From assembly GCF_050003625.1 (NCBI RefSeq), contig NC_134398.1, forward strand, positions 124,001 through 188,000: a stretch of 64,000 nucleotides of DNA. Reading direction: 5' to 3'. How positions within the stretch are numbered: the stretch's first letter is position 1; each line of letters begins with the position of its first letter. The DNA is from Haematobia irritans (Eukaryota; Arthropoda; Insecta; Diptera; Muscidae). Position numbers and translations under genes: made by a program. The notes under the pieces were generated by a model. It was not told the DNA's origin. It worked only from the letters and a program-made list of their open reading frames with translations, and ran no database searches. Of the stretch, positions 31,732 to 42,654 are shown piece by piece.

Positions 31732-31939
31732 TAAGCCTCTAGATATAGATCGACTTAGAACCGCCGTTTACTCGTTCTAGAATTTTATGTGCTTAATAAG
31801 TAAATTTAGTGATGCTGTTCCCCGTTTTGCAAATTTTGTAGCGTCATACCATCTAAATTGGCAATATTGACATTACTAGTTATTTGTTGCAACAACTACC
31901 TTACGTGCGTCCCATGATTGAACTAAAATTCTTTTAGTA

Positions 31940-33367
31940 CCCAATAAACACAAACGTTTGAAAAATGCTAAATTTCAACAATTTTTCAAACATTTTTTCA
32001 AAGGATTAGGGTAATATTCAAGTTGAGAAATTGTTGAGAAAATCGCGTTCTCAACAAAAAACAGACATTACCCTCAACAGTGAAATTCAACACATTAGCA
32101 ATAATATCTCAAGTGTTATCCTCAAATTGAAATGCATCGCTACTCAATAATTTGTCAAACAATTTTCGATGCGAGTCAAATTCAAAATTAACATCGTTGC
32201 AAACACTTTTCAACCTAAATTTGTATGAATGATATCCCCACATCAAATTTAAAGCCAAAGCCAAAATTCTATGAATTTTGTATAATTTATTCATTTTCAT
32301 CAAAATAAAATATATAATAATACACTACACTACATAATACACTAAAATACCAATTGATAAATAATAATCTTATTAAACATATCAACAAATAAGAACAAAA
32401 AAAAAAACAAACAAACAACAAAACTTTAAATATCTTAAACATTATTAGTAAACACTTTTGCATTGATAATTCGTTTTCCTTCCTTTTGGTGTCATAAAAC
32501 AGCATTAAAATTTATTAACATGCGGGCAAGTTGAAATTAGGAACGTACTGGACCGCGTGTTAGAATTGATTTCCAGCAGAAGGAATTCACAAAATATCCA
32601 TTTTAAACTGATAATATCATATGAATTAAACTGACGATGTGATGCCCATTTTCATCCAGAAGTTGTTGATTTCAATAATTTGTTGTTTTTAACAATTTTA
32701 ATTGGTTGCACTTGTAATGTTTCTGGTCGATAAGCCACTCATTTTTCATTGGTCAGCTTCTTAATGTTTGCAAGAATGTAGCATCCAAAGATTTTGGTTT
32801 TCTGCAAAGAGATTTAAATTTAGTGAATTCTCTAAAGTTTTGATTTAATTTTTCATATTGCCGTACCAATTATTATAAACTATTTGAAGCAGTTCCAGTT
32901 AATTGTCCACCATTTTTTCATCGGTCAGCTTTTTAATGTTTTCAAGAACGTAGAATCCATAATTTTAGTTTTCTGCAAAGAGATATACATTTAGTGACTT
33001 CCTTAAAGTTTTATTTCATTTTTTATTTTCACTTTTATAAACTATTTGGTTATTTGTCTACAATTTTCCATTTTTTTATTTCTTGCAATTGACCACGAAC
33101 TTCGTTGCACAAATAAGTATTGAAAACCACATGGTTTTTTCGTTGCATTTTAGGGTAGTGTTTTGTCAAAGTTTTCTCATATTATCTTCAACAACTTTTC
33201 AAAGATTTCGTCAACATTTTGGCAAATTGGAAGTAATTCGCAAACAATTTGAAGATGTATTGAAGATGAGCTATTTCAAGTCAAGTTGAATTTATGTTGA
33301 AAATTATATTTACCCTCAAACTGAAAAGTTGTTGCATTTGAAAAACGCTCATCCTGTGTTTATTGGG
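31940..33367. mobile_element. TIR family M4, 1.43-kb copy
   Basis: Closely similar to 27103-28542, same orientation, flanked by TA (31938-31939, 33368-33369). No ORF beyond short AT-rich frames. Confidence 0.88.
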
Positions 33368-33755
33368 TATACTCAACTTTTGGTTATACCCAATAAACAC
33401 AAACGTTTGAAAAATGCTAAATTTCAACAATTTTTCAAACATTTTTTCAAAGGATTAGGGTAATATTCAAGTTGAGAAATTGTTGAGAAAATCGCGTTCT
33501 CAACAAAAAACAGACATTACCCTCAACAGTGAAATTCAACACATTAGCAATAGTATCTCAAGTGTTATCCTCAAATTGATACTCAATAATTTGTCAAACA
33601 ATTTTCGATGCGTGTCAAATTCAAAATTAAGATCGTTGCAAATACTTTTCAACCTAAATTTGTGTGAATGATATCCCCACTTCAAATTGAAAGTCAAAGC
33701 CAAAATTCTATGAATTTTGTATAATTTATTCATATTCATCAAAATAAAATATATA

Positions 33756-34039
33756 ATAATACACTACACTACATAATACACTACAATACCAATTGATAAA
33801 TAATAATCTTATTAAACATATCAACAAATAAGAACAAAACAAAAAAAACAAACAACAAAACTTTAAATATCTTAAACATTATTACCCTGCCAACATTTTT
33901 TGAATTTGGGGACTCTTTTGAGAATCCCCACTACGTCGAAAACAATCATATACGACATCAAAAACTCGTCGTAATAATACACTACACTACATAATACACT
34001 ACAATACCAATTGATAAATAATAATCTTATTAAACATAT
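33756..34039. repeat. local duplication with foreign filler inside M4
   Basis: The segment starting taataatacactacactaca (33756) recurs at 33973. Between them, after the normal sequence ends at taaacattatt, is an ~84-bp foreign insert (33889-33972, accctgccaac...actcgtcg). Confidence 0.7.
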
Positions 34040-34635
34040 TGTTACGTTTTTATATTTAGGCGTTTTTAATTACCCGACAATTAAAACACAGTTCTTTTAA
34101 ATAACGACAATCTACAATTTATTTACTATGACTTCACACTTTACAATTCGTTCACACTGAAGTTATTCGTTTGACGCTTTAATTCAGACTGAGCGCTTCA
34201 GCATGCGAGCGCTTTTATATATGACGGTGTGGCAATACGAGAACATTCTGGTAGCACTACAATATTCTGGCAACGCCAGAACATTCTTAGACAATGCTAG
34301 AAGGATCTACGACCATTAAGTAATTCGTCTGGTGGCTGCCAAACACATACACACTCACATAGATATATGCTCGCATTACTACAACAACAATGACAATAGA
34401 CAATGAGATGAAATGAGAAAGCAAAATAACAAAGCAAAGGGGTTGTTATTCTATGAGAGAGTAAGAACTAACATTTCGGTAAGCAAACAAAAGAACATAA
34501 AAGAAATTCAGGAAAATACTAGAAAATGAATAGATGATTCCAACAAGTGATAGCGAAATTTTATCGTTACAATTTGAAATTTTAAATTAACGGAAACTAA
34601 ATAAACTTATATCTATAATTATCAAATTCGTAACA
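34040..34635 (-). repeat. family B LTR 1 (596 bp)
   Basis: TGTTACG...CGTAACA. Minus-strand TATATAAAAG and a TCAGTC initiator ~30 nt downstream; AATAAA signal at plus TTTATT near 34120. Differs from LTR 2 and 3 by a small replacement at ~34190-34202. Confidence 0.93.
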
Positions 34636-34646
34636 CTGCCTCCCGC
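34636..34646 (-). other. family B polypurine tract
   Basis: The minus strand reads GCGGGAGGCAG, lying between the integrase stop codon (34647-34649) and the 3' LTR. The same tract is at 38163-38173 and 51850-51860. Confidence 0.8.
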
Positions 34647-37526
34647 TTAAGCCTGTTCGTCCCGAACAGGCACAGAACCTGTTCCGTAAGGAGCCAATCG
34701 TTCCAGATGTACAACTTTCATCTTTGATCTAGGGCTGTCGTCCTTCTGAATCCGGTATACAACATCATTGATCTTCTTGATGACTTTGTATGGGCCTTCC
34801 CACTGTGTTTGCAGTTTAGGACACAATCCTTTCTTTCGTTGCGGGTTAAATAGCAGAACCAATTCTTCTTCTTGGAAGCCTTCAGTATTTACAGCACGAT
34901 CGTATCTCGCCTTCATTCTGTTGCTGACCATTTTTATTTTGTTGCGCACTGATTCGTGAACTTCACCGAAAGTGTTTGGGATGTCGTTTCTGTTTTCTTC
35001 CATGGCGAGCTCATTAGGTTTAGCACCGAATGTCAGATCACCAGGCAACTTCAACTCAGTTCCGAATAGAACATTGGCCGGTGTTCGAGAGGTGGAATCA
35101 TGAATGGCAGATCTATACGACAGCAAAAACTTTGGTATATGCTCGTCCCAGTCCCTCTGGCCGTTGTCCACTACTTTTCGAAGATGTTCCTCCAGAGTGC
35201 GATTAAACCTTTCTACCATGCCATCGGATTGTGGATGTAATGGTGTAGTCCTCGTTTTCTTGATACCAAGGGATTCACACATCTCTTTGAATATGGCCGA
35301 TTCAAAATTTCTTCCCTGGTCTGAGTGAATCTCGGACGGCACACCGTAGCGACATATCCAGTTTTTGTTGACAACATCCACAATCGTTTTTGCTTCTTGG
35401 TTTGGAATTGCATACACCTCCGGCCATTTGCTGAAGTAATCCATGACCACAAGGACATAACGGTTTCCAGAATCACTTACTGGGAAAGGGCCTGCCACGT
35501 CCATTGCTATTCTTTCAAACGGGGCTCCTGGTCTATATTCTTGCATAGGACCTCGACATTTCCTTGTTGGACCTTTCGCCTCCATGCACTTCTCGCAATT
35601 GGCTACCCATTCAGCAATTGATTTCTGGCATCCAACCCAGTAGAATCGTTGCTTCACTTTCTCGGCGGTTTTGGTTATTCCCAGATGACCTCCACTGGGA
35701 CCATTATGGAACTCCGCCAAAACATCTCTTATTTTGGAATCTGGAACGATGATCAAATTTCGGCTGCTCTTGCCATCTTCGCTTTCCCATTTACGTTGCA
35801 GGGATCCATTGACTAGAACTAAACTATCCCATTGAGCCCAGTATGCTTTCATAAGTGGACTTTCGGCTGCGATGTCTTTCTTGCTGGGTTTCTTATTTTC
35901 TTGTTTTGCCGAAATAATTTTTCTCAGAATGGGATCTTTATGTTGCTCTGTTGACCAGTCTGTGCCAGATTCGATGTGTAACTGTCTGACATTTACAACT
36001 GTCTCCTTTGGTTCAGCCTTCGAGTAGCGTCTGCTTTCTACATTGCAATGCCGTCGTGTCAAGGCTTGATCAATAACTTGTTTGCCAGCTTTTCTATTAT
36101 CCGCAAAATTTGAATTTGAGTCGCTTGGCTTTGTGGTCGCCTTCTTCTGATTATTGTTTAATGGAGATGGCGAGATTGACCCCGACGTTTTACGCCACGC
36201 TTTACATTCCCGGGAAAGATGTCCAGCCTTATCACAGTTATAGCATTTCATTCTAGATTTATTTGCTTGCTGCTTCATTTCTTGCATTATCTGCTTTAGA
36301 GCCTCTTTTACCAATTCAATGACCGATTTCGATTCTTCACACTCGGTCTCTACTCTGCGTACTTTGTGAATTTGAGGCCGTGCCAGCAATCTCGCAGTCT
36401 CTTGTACAAGTGCAAATGTTACTGTTTCTGTGAATGTAGCTTTTTGTGCGGCATATGTTGCACATTTTATCTCAGGGTCTCGAATGCCATTCACAAAGGT
36501 CTCAATTTTGATGCGGTCCACAAGTGGGTGACTCTCTCCTGGGTATGTCAGTAGCACCAACCGCTCAACTTCTGTTGCAAAGTCTTGTAGAGTCTCGTTT
36601 GATTTCTGGACTCTACCTCTTAATTCCATTCTAAACATGTCTTGCTTGTGCTCTCCACCATACTTGCGTTGAAGCGCCGCTATTACTTCATTATAGTTAT
36701 TTCTAGAAGCAGCGGGAATGCTTTGTATCACATCAGCAGCATTGCCCTTTAATGCCAATAGAAGTTCAATTGCTTTATCATCGTCATTCCACAAATTTCT
36801 ACAAGCAACCATTTCGAATTGGAATTTGAAGACATCAAATGACGTTGAGCCATCGAAAACAGGAGTTTTGATTTTTGAGCCCTCGATGACGCGCACTGGA
36901 CCACCTTTAATTTCCAGCTCTGACATTTTTTTCTCGATGTGCAGAAACTTCTCATCATGAACCATAATTTTCTCATCCACAGAAAGAACTTTCTTATCCA
37001 ATTCCACAATTTGATTTTCTATATGGTCCACACGTTTTTCCATGCCTTCAGAAATTTGTTGTAGTTTTTCATTTAGAATTCTAGAATTTTTGTCGAATTT
37101 TTCTTCCAATTTTCTTGAACTTGCTTCCATTTGTAGGGCATTTTCTTTCAGCAATTTTCTAGAAGTTTCTTCCATTTTTCTAGAATTTTCTTCCATTTTT
37201 CTAGAATTTTCTTCCATTTTTCTAGAATTCTCATCCATGATTTTCCTAGAGTTTTCCTCCATCATTTTGCTCAAAACACTGAGCATTGATGTGTAGTCCA
37301 CAACACTCGAAGCCACAGACGGAGTTTCTATACTGCTGGTATTGACGAGTATTGATTCATCAATGTCTTCCTTATAATCAAACTCATGCGTCGCAATGTC
37401 AATATTACGCCGTTCAAACTCTTCCAGTAGACGCTTTTGAAGCTGGGCCTTATTGCCTGTTGTCGGCAGCTCCAGTTTGCTCAACTCCTTTTTTAGGTCT
37501 TCCACTCGAAGCTCATTAAACTTCAT
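34647..37526 (-). CDS. Gag-integrase fusion ORF (RT-less), unit 1
   Basis: 959 codons without a stop. SAP domain ~5-40; heptad-like MEENSRK repeats and coiled coil ~85-205; Gag capsid-like ~215-390; CCHC knuckle 428-441 (CYNCDKAGHLSREC). At ~470-482 the sequence jumps from the Gag tail into the end of RNase H (RKAGKQVIDQALTRR), where the full-length element has RKGGNHGNADALSRR. Protease, RT and nearly all RNase H are missing. The integrase follows: zinc site H607, H614, C644, C647; catalytic D676, D736, E772; C-terminal chromatin-binding-like tail. All integrase residues are intact. It could supply particles and integrase but cannot copy itself; the RT would have to come in trans from an element such as 51247-57373. 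Confidence 0.92.
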   Translation of the reverse strand: MKFNELRVEDLKKELSKLELPTTGNKAQLQKRLLEEFERRNIDIATHEFDYKEDIDESILVNTSSIETPSVASSVVDYTSMLSVLSKMMEENSRKIMDENSRKMEENSRKMEENSRKMEETSRKLLKENALQMEASSRKLEEKFDKNSRILNEKLQQISEGMEKRVDHIENQIVELDKKVLSVDEKIMVHDEKFLHIEKKMSELEIKGGPVRVIEGSKIKTPVFDGSTSFDVFKFQFEMVACRNLWNDDDKAIELLLALKGNAADVIQSIPAASRNNYNEVIAALQRKYGGEHKQDMFRMELRGRVQKSNETLQDFATEVERLVLLTYPGESHPLVDRIKIETFVNGIRDPEIKCATYAAQKATFTETVTFALVQETARLLARPQIHKVRRVETECEESKSVIELVKEALKQIMQEMKQQANKSRMKCYNCDKAGHLSRECKAWRKTSGSISPSPLNNNQKKATTKPSDSNSNFADNRKAGKQVIDQALTRRHCNVESRRYSKAEPKETVVNVRQLHIESGTDWSTEQHKDPILRKIISAKQENKKPSKKDIAAESPLMKAYWAQWDSLVLVNGSLQRKWESEDGKSSRNLIIVPDSKIRDVLAEFHNGPSGGHLGITKTAEKVKQRFYWVGCQKSIAEWVANCEKCMEAKGPTRKCRGPMQEYRPGAPFERIAMDVAGPFPVSDSGNRYVLVVMDYFSKWPEVYAIPNQEAKTIVDVVNKNWICRYGVPSEIHSDQGRNFESAIFKEMCESLGIKKTRTTPLHPQSDGMVERFNRTLEEHLRKVVDNGQRDWDEHIPKFLLSYRSAIHDSTSRTPANVLFGTELKLPGDLTFGAKPNELAMEENRNDIPNTFGEVHESVRNKIKMVSNRMKARYDRAVNTEGFQEEELVLLFNPQRKKGLCPKLQTQWEGPYKVIKKINDVVYRIQKDDSPRSKMKVVHLERLAPYGTGSVPVRDEQA

Positions 37527-37545
37527 TGTAGATTTTTTTTCGTTA

Positions 37546-37562
37546 TCCCACTTCTGACACCA
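37546..37562 (-). other. family B primer-binding site (tRNA-Leu)
   Basis: Two bases inside the 5' LTR the minus strand reads TGGTGTCAGAAGTGGGA, complementary to the 3' end of a tRNA-Leu (ending ...CCCACTTCTGACA plus CCA). Repeated before 41092. Confidence 0.85.
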
Positions 37563-37564
37563 AT

Positions 37565-38162
37565 TGTTACGTTTTTATATTTAGGCGTTTTTAATTACCC
37601 GACAATTAAAACACGGTTCTTTTAAATAACGACAATCTACAATTTATTTACTATGACTTCACACTTTACAATTCGTTCACACTGAAGTTATTCGTTTGAC
37701 GCTTTAATTCAGACTGACTCGTTAGCAGCATGCGAGCGCTTTTATATATGACGGTGTGGCAATACGAGAACATTCTGGTAGCACTACAATATTCTGGCAA
37801 CGCCAGAACATTCTTAGACAATGCTAGAAGGATCTACGACCATTAAGTAATTCGTCTGGTGGCTGCCAAACACATACACACTCACATAGATATATGCTCG
37901 CATTACTACAACAACAATGACAATAGACAATGAGATGAAATGAGAAAGCAAAATAACAAAGCAAAGGGGTTGTTATTCTATGAGAGAGTAAGAACTAACA
38001 TTTCGGTAAGCAAACAAAAGAACATAAAAGAAATTCAGGAAAATACTAGAAAATGAATAGATGATTCCAACAAGTGATAGCGAAATTTTATCGTTACAAT
38101 TTGAAATTTTAAATTAACGGAAACTAAATAAACTTATATCTATAATTATCAAATTCGTAACA
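37565..38162 (-). repeat. family B LTR 2 (598 bp, shared by both units)
   Basis: It serves as 5' LTR of unit 1 and 3' LTR of unit 2. It has cacggttc near its left end where LTR 1 and LTR 3 have cacagttc. Confidence 0.93.
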
Positions 38163-38173
38163 CTGCCTCCCGC

Positions 38174-41053
38174 TTAAGCCTGTTCGTCCCGAACAGGCAC
38201 AGAACCTGTTCCGTAAGGAGCCAATCGTTCCAGATGTACAACTTTCATCTTTGATCTAGGGCTGTCGTCCTTCTGAATCCGGTATACAACATCATTGATC
38301 TTCTTGATGACTTTGTATGGGCCTTCCCACTGTGTTTGCAGTTTAGGACACAATCCTTTCTTTCGTTGCGGGTTAAATAGCAGAACCAATTCTTCTTCTT
38401 GGAAGCCTTCAGTATTTACAGCACGATCGTATCTCGCCTTCATTCTGTTGCTGACCATTTTTATTTTGTTGCGCACTGATTCGTGAACTTCACCGAAAGT
38501 GTTTGGGATGTCGTTTCTGTTTTCTTCCATGGCGAGCTCATTAGGTTTAGCACCGAATGTCAGATCACCAGGCAACTTCAACTCAGTTCCGAATAGAACA
38601 TTGGCCGGTGTTCGAGAGGTGGAATCATGAATGGCAGATCTATACGACAGCAAAAACTTTGGTATATGCTCGTCCCAGTCCCTCTGGCCGTTGTCCACTA
38701 CTTTTCGAAGATGTTCCTCCAGAGTGCGATTAAACCTTTCTACCATGCCATCGGATTGTGGATGTAATGGTGTAGTCCTCGTTTTCTTGATACCAAGGGA
38801 TTCACACATCTCTTTGAATATGGCCGATTCAAAATTTCTTCCCTGGTCTGAGTGAATCTCGGACGGCACACCGTAGCGACATATCCAGTTTTTGTTGACA
38901 ACATCCACAATCGTTTTTGCTTCTTGGTTTGGAATTGCATACACCTCCGGCCATTTGCTGAAGTAATCCATGACCACAAGGACATAACGGTTTCCAGAAT
39001 CACTTACTGGGAAAGGGCCTGCCACGTCCATTGCTATTCTTTCAAACGGGGCTCCTGGTCTATATTCTTGCATAGGACCTCGACATTTCCTTGTTGGACC
39101 TTTCGCCTTCATGCACTTCTCGCAATTGGCTACCCATTCAGCAATTGATTTCTGGCATCCAACCCAGTAGAATCGTTGCTTCACTTTCTCGGCGGTTTTG
39201 GTTATTCCCAGATGACCTCCACTGGGACCATTATGGAACTCCGCCAAAACATCTCTTATTTTGGAATCTGGAACGATGATCAAATTTCGGCTGCTCTTGC
39301 CATCTTCGCTTTCCCATTTACGTTGCAGGGATCCATTGACTAGAACTAAACTATCCCATTGAGCCCAGTATGCTTTCATAAGTGGACTTTCGGCTGCGAT
39401 GTCTTTCTTGCTGGGTTTCTTATTTTCTTGTTTTGCCGAAATAATTTTTCTCAGAATGGGATCTTTATGTTGCTCTGTTGACCAGTCTGTGCCAGATTCG
39501 ATGTGTAACTGTCTGACATTTACAACTGTCTCCTTTGGTTCAGCCTTCGAGTAGCGTCTGCTTTCTACATTGCAATGCCGTCGTGTCAAGGCTTGATCAA
39601 TAACTTGTTTGCCAGCTTTTCTATTATCCGCAAAATTTGAATTTGAGTCGCTTGGCTTTGTGGTCGCCTTCTTCTGATTATTGTTTAATGGAGATGGCGA
39701 GATTGACCCCGACGTTTTACGCCACGCTTTACATTCCCGGGAAAGATGTCCAGCCTTATCACAGTTATAGCATTTCATTCTAGATTTATTTGCTTGCTGC
39801 TTCATTTCTTGCATTATCTGCTTTAGAGCCTCTTTTACCAATTCAATGACCGATTTCGATTCTTCACACTCGGTCTCTACTCTGCGTACTTTGTGAATTT
39901 GAGGCCGTGCCAGCAATCTCGCAGTCTCTTGTACAAGTGCAAATGTTACTGTTTCTGTGAATGTAGCTTTTTGTGCGGCATATGTTGCACATTTTATCTC
40001 AGGGTCTCGAATGCCATTCACAAAGGTCTCAATTTTGATGCGGTCCACAAGTGGGTGACTCTCTCCTGGGTATGTCAGTAGCACCAACCGCTCAACTTCT
40101 GTTGCAAAGTCTTGTAGAGTCTCGTTTGATTTCTGGACTCTACCTCTTAATTCCATTCTAAACATGTCTTGCTTGTGCTCTCCACCATACTTGCGTTGAA
40201 GCGCCGCTATTACTTCATTATAGTTATTTCTAGAAGCAGCGGGAATGCTTTGTATCACATCAGCAGCATTGCCCTTTAATGCCAATAGAAGTTCAATTGC
40301 TTTATCATCGTCATTCCACAAATTTCTACAAGCAACCATTTCGAATTGGAATTTGAAGACATCAAATGACGTTGAGCCATCGAAAACAGGAGTTTTGATT
40401 TTTGAGCCCTCGATGACGCGCACTGGACCACCTTTAATTTCCAGCTCTGACATTTTTTTCTCGATGTGCAGAAACTTCTCATCATGAACCATAATTTTCT
40501 CATCCACAGAAAGAACTTTCTTATCCAATTCCACAATTTGATTTTCTATATGGTCCACACGTTTTTCCATGCCTTCAGAAATTTGTTGTAGTTTTTCATT
40601 TAGAATTCTAGAATTTTTGTCGAATTTTTCTTCCAATTTTCTTGAACTTGCTTCCATTTGTAGGGCATTTTCTTTCAGCAATTTTCTAGAAGTTTCTTCC
40701 ATTTTTCTAGAATTTTCTTCCATTTTTCTAGAATTTTCTTCCATTTTTCTAGAATTCTCATCCATGATTTTCCTAGAGTTTTCCTCCATCATTTTGCTCA
40801 AAACACTGAGCATTGATGTGTAGTCCACAACACTCGAAGCCACAGACGGAGTTTCTATACTGCTGGTATTGACGAGTATTGATTCATCAATGTCTTCCTT
40901 ATAATCAAACTCATGCGTCGCAATGTCAATATTACGCCGTTCAAACTCTTCCAGTAGACGCTTTTGAAGCTGGGCCTTATTGCCTGTTGTCGGCAGCTCC
41001 AGTTTGCTCAACTCCTTTTTTAGGTCTTCCACTCGAAGCTCATTAAACTTCAT
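38174..41053 (-). CDS. Gag-integrase fusion ORF (RT-less), unit 2
   Basis: 959 codons, same architecture and same deletion junction as 34647-37526. The visible difference is Lys at residue 649 (CMKAKG), as in the full-length element, so the Glu of unit 1 is probably the derived state. The frame is preserved through the deletion in both copies. Confidence 0.92.
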   Translation of the reverse strand: MKFNELRVEDLKKELSKLELPTTGNKAQLQKRLLEEFERRNIDIATHEFDYKEDIDESILVNTSSIETPSVASSVVDYTSMLSVLSKMMEENSRKIMDENSRKMEENSRKMEENSRKMEETSRKLLKENALQMEASSRKLEEKFDKNSRILNEKLQQISEGMEKRVDHIENQIVELDKKVLSVDEKIMVHDEKFLHIEKKMSELEIKGGPVRVIEGSKIKTPVFDGSTSFDVFKFQFEMVACRNLWNDDDKAIELLLALKGNAADVIQSIPAASRNNYNEVIAALQRKYGGEHKQDMFRMELRGRVQKSNETLQDFATEVERLVLLTYPGESHPLVDRIKIETFVNGIRDPEIKCATYAAQKATFTETVTFALVQETARLLARPQIHKVRRVETECEESKSVIELVKEALKQIMQEMKQQANKSRMKCYNCDKAGHLSRECKAWRKTSGSISPSPLNNNQKKATTKPSDSNSNFADNRKAGKQVIDQALTRRHCNVESRRYSKAEPKETVVNVRQLHIESGTDWSTEQHKDPILRKIISAKQENKKPSKKDIAAESPLMKAYWAQWDSLVLVNGSLQRKWESEDGKSSRNLIIVPDSKIRDVLAEFHNGPSGGHLGITKTAEKVKQRFYWVGCQKSIAEWVANCEKCMKAKGPTRKCRGPMQEYRPGAPFERIAMDVAGPFPVSDSGNRYVLVVMDYFSKWPEVYAIPNQEAKTIVDVVNKNWICRYGVPSEIHSDQGRNFESAIFKEMCESLGIKKTRTTPLHPQSDGMVERFNRTLEEHLRKVVDNGQRDWDEHIPKFLLSYRSAIHDSTSRTPANVLFGTELKLPGDLTFGAKPNELAMEENRNDIPNTFGEVHESVRNKIKMVSNRMKARYDRAVNTEGFQEEELVLLFNPQRKKGLCPKLQTQWEGPYKVIKKINDVVYRIQKDDSPRSKMKVVHLERLAPYGTGSVPVRDEQA

Positions 41054-41091
41054 TGTAGATTTTTTTTCGTTATCCCACTTCTGACACCAAT

Positions 41092-41689
41092 TGTTACGTT
41101 TTTATATTTAGGCGTTTTTAATTACCCGACAATTAAAACACAGTTCTTTTAAATAACGACAATCTACAATTTATTTACTATGACTTCACACTTTACAATT
41201 CGTTCACACTGAAGTTATTCGTTTGACGCTTTAATTCAGACTGACTCGTTAGCAGCATGCGAGCGCTTTTATATATGACGGTGTGGCAATACGAGAACAT
41301 TCTGGTAGCACTACAATATTCTGGCAACGCCAGAACATTCTTAGACAATGCTAGAAGGATCTACGACCATTAAGTAATTCGTCTGGTGGCTGCCAAACAC
41401 ATACACACTCACATAGATATATGCTCGCATTACTACAACAACAATGACAATAGACAATGAGATGAAATGAGAAAGCAAAATAACAAAGCAAAGGGGTTGT
41501 TATTCTATGAGAGAGTAAGAACTAACATTTCGGTAAGCAAACAAAAGAACATAAAAGAAATTCAGGAAAATACTAGAAAATGAATAGATGATTCCAACAA
41601 GTGATAGCGAAATTTTATCGTTACAATTTGAAATTTTAAATTAACGGAAACTAAATAAACTTATATCTATAATTATCAAATTCGTAACA
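41092..41689 (-). repeat. family B LTR 3 (598 bp)
   Basis: 5' LTR of unit 2 and of the array. The minus-strand core promoter is the same as in the other LTRs. The M4 element resumes at 41694 after the ATAT duplication. Confidence 0.93.
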
Positions 41690-42654
41690 ATATCAACAAA
41701 TAAGAACAAAAAAAAACTAACAACAAAACTTTAAATATCTTAAACATTATTAGTAAACACTTTTGCATTGATAATTCGTTTTCCATCCTTTTGGTGTCAT
41801 AAAACAGCATTAAAATTTATTAACATGCGGGCAATTTGAAATTTGGAACGTACTGGACCTCGTGTTAGAATTTATTTCCAGCAGAAGGAATTCACAAAAT
41901 ATCCATTGATGCCCATTTTCATCCAGAAGTTGTTGATTTCGACAATTTGTTGTTTTTAACAATTTTAATTGGTTGCACTTGTAATGTTTCTGGAAACTTT
42001 TTCTTGTCGATAAGCCACTCATTTTTCATTGGTCAGCTTCTTAATGTTTGCAAGAATGTAGCATCCAAAGATTTTAGTTTTCTGCAAAGAGATTTAAATT
42101 TAGTGAATTCTCTAAAGTGTTGATTTTATTTTTCATATTGACGTACCAATTATTATAAACTATTTGAAGCAGTTCCAGTTAATTGTCCACCATTTTTTCA
42201 TCGGTCAGCTTTTTAATGTTTTCAAGAACGTACAATCCATAATTTTAGTTTTCTGCAAAGAGATATACATTTAGTGACTTCCTTAAAGTTTTATTTCATT
42301 TTTTATTTTCACTTACCTATTTTAATAAACTATTTGGTATTTGTCTAAAATTTTCCATTTTTTTATTTCTTGCAATTGACCACGAACTTCGTTGCACAAA
42401 TAAGTATTGAAAACCACATGGTTTTTTCGTTGCATTTTAGGGTAGTGTTTTGTCAAAGTTTTCTCATATTATCTTCAACACCTTTTCAAAGATTTCGTCA
42501 ACATTTTGGCAAATTGGAAGTGATTCGCAAGCAATTTGAAGGTGTATTGAAGATGAGCTATTTCAAGTCAAGTTGAATTTATGTTGAAAATTATATTTAC
42601 CCTCAAACTGAAAAGTTGTTGCATTTGAAAAACGCTCATCTTGTGTTTATTGGG

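Larger units (their letters stand above)
34040..41689 (-). mobile_element. tandem Gypsy family B array: LTR-internal-LTR-internal-LTR
   Basis: Three ~600-bp LTRs and two internal regions with one outer pair of target duplications, ATAT (34036-34039, 41690-41693). The two internal regions are nearly identical; I noticed one amino-acid difference (E/K at ORF residue 649). This looks like one insertion later expanded by unequal exchange, or insertion of a dimer. Both units are RT-less. Confidence 0.93.
33389..42654. mobile_element. TIR family M4 copy split by a Gypsy array
   Basis: Left part 33389-34039, right part 41694-42654; flanked by TA (33387-33388, 42655-42656). It starts only 21 bp after the previous M4 copy in the same orientation. 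The interior carries a local duplication (33756-34039) and the family B tandem array. Confidence 0.85.

Noticed and set aside
27272..33742. Repeated 62-76 codon minus ORFs at 27272, 27450, 32109, 32287 and 33536
   Set aside because: They recur only because they lie at the same place in the M4 elements; AT-rich, with indels between copies and no conserved frame.
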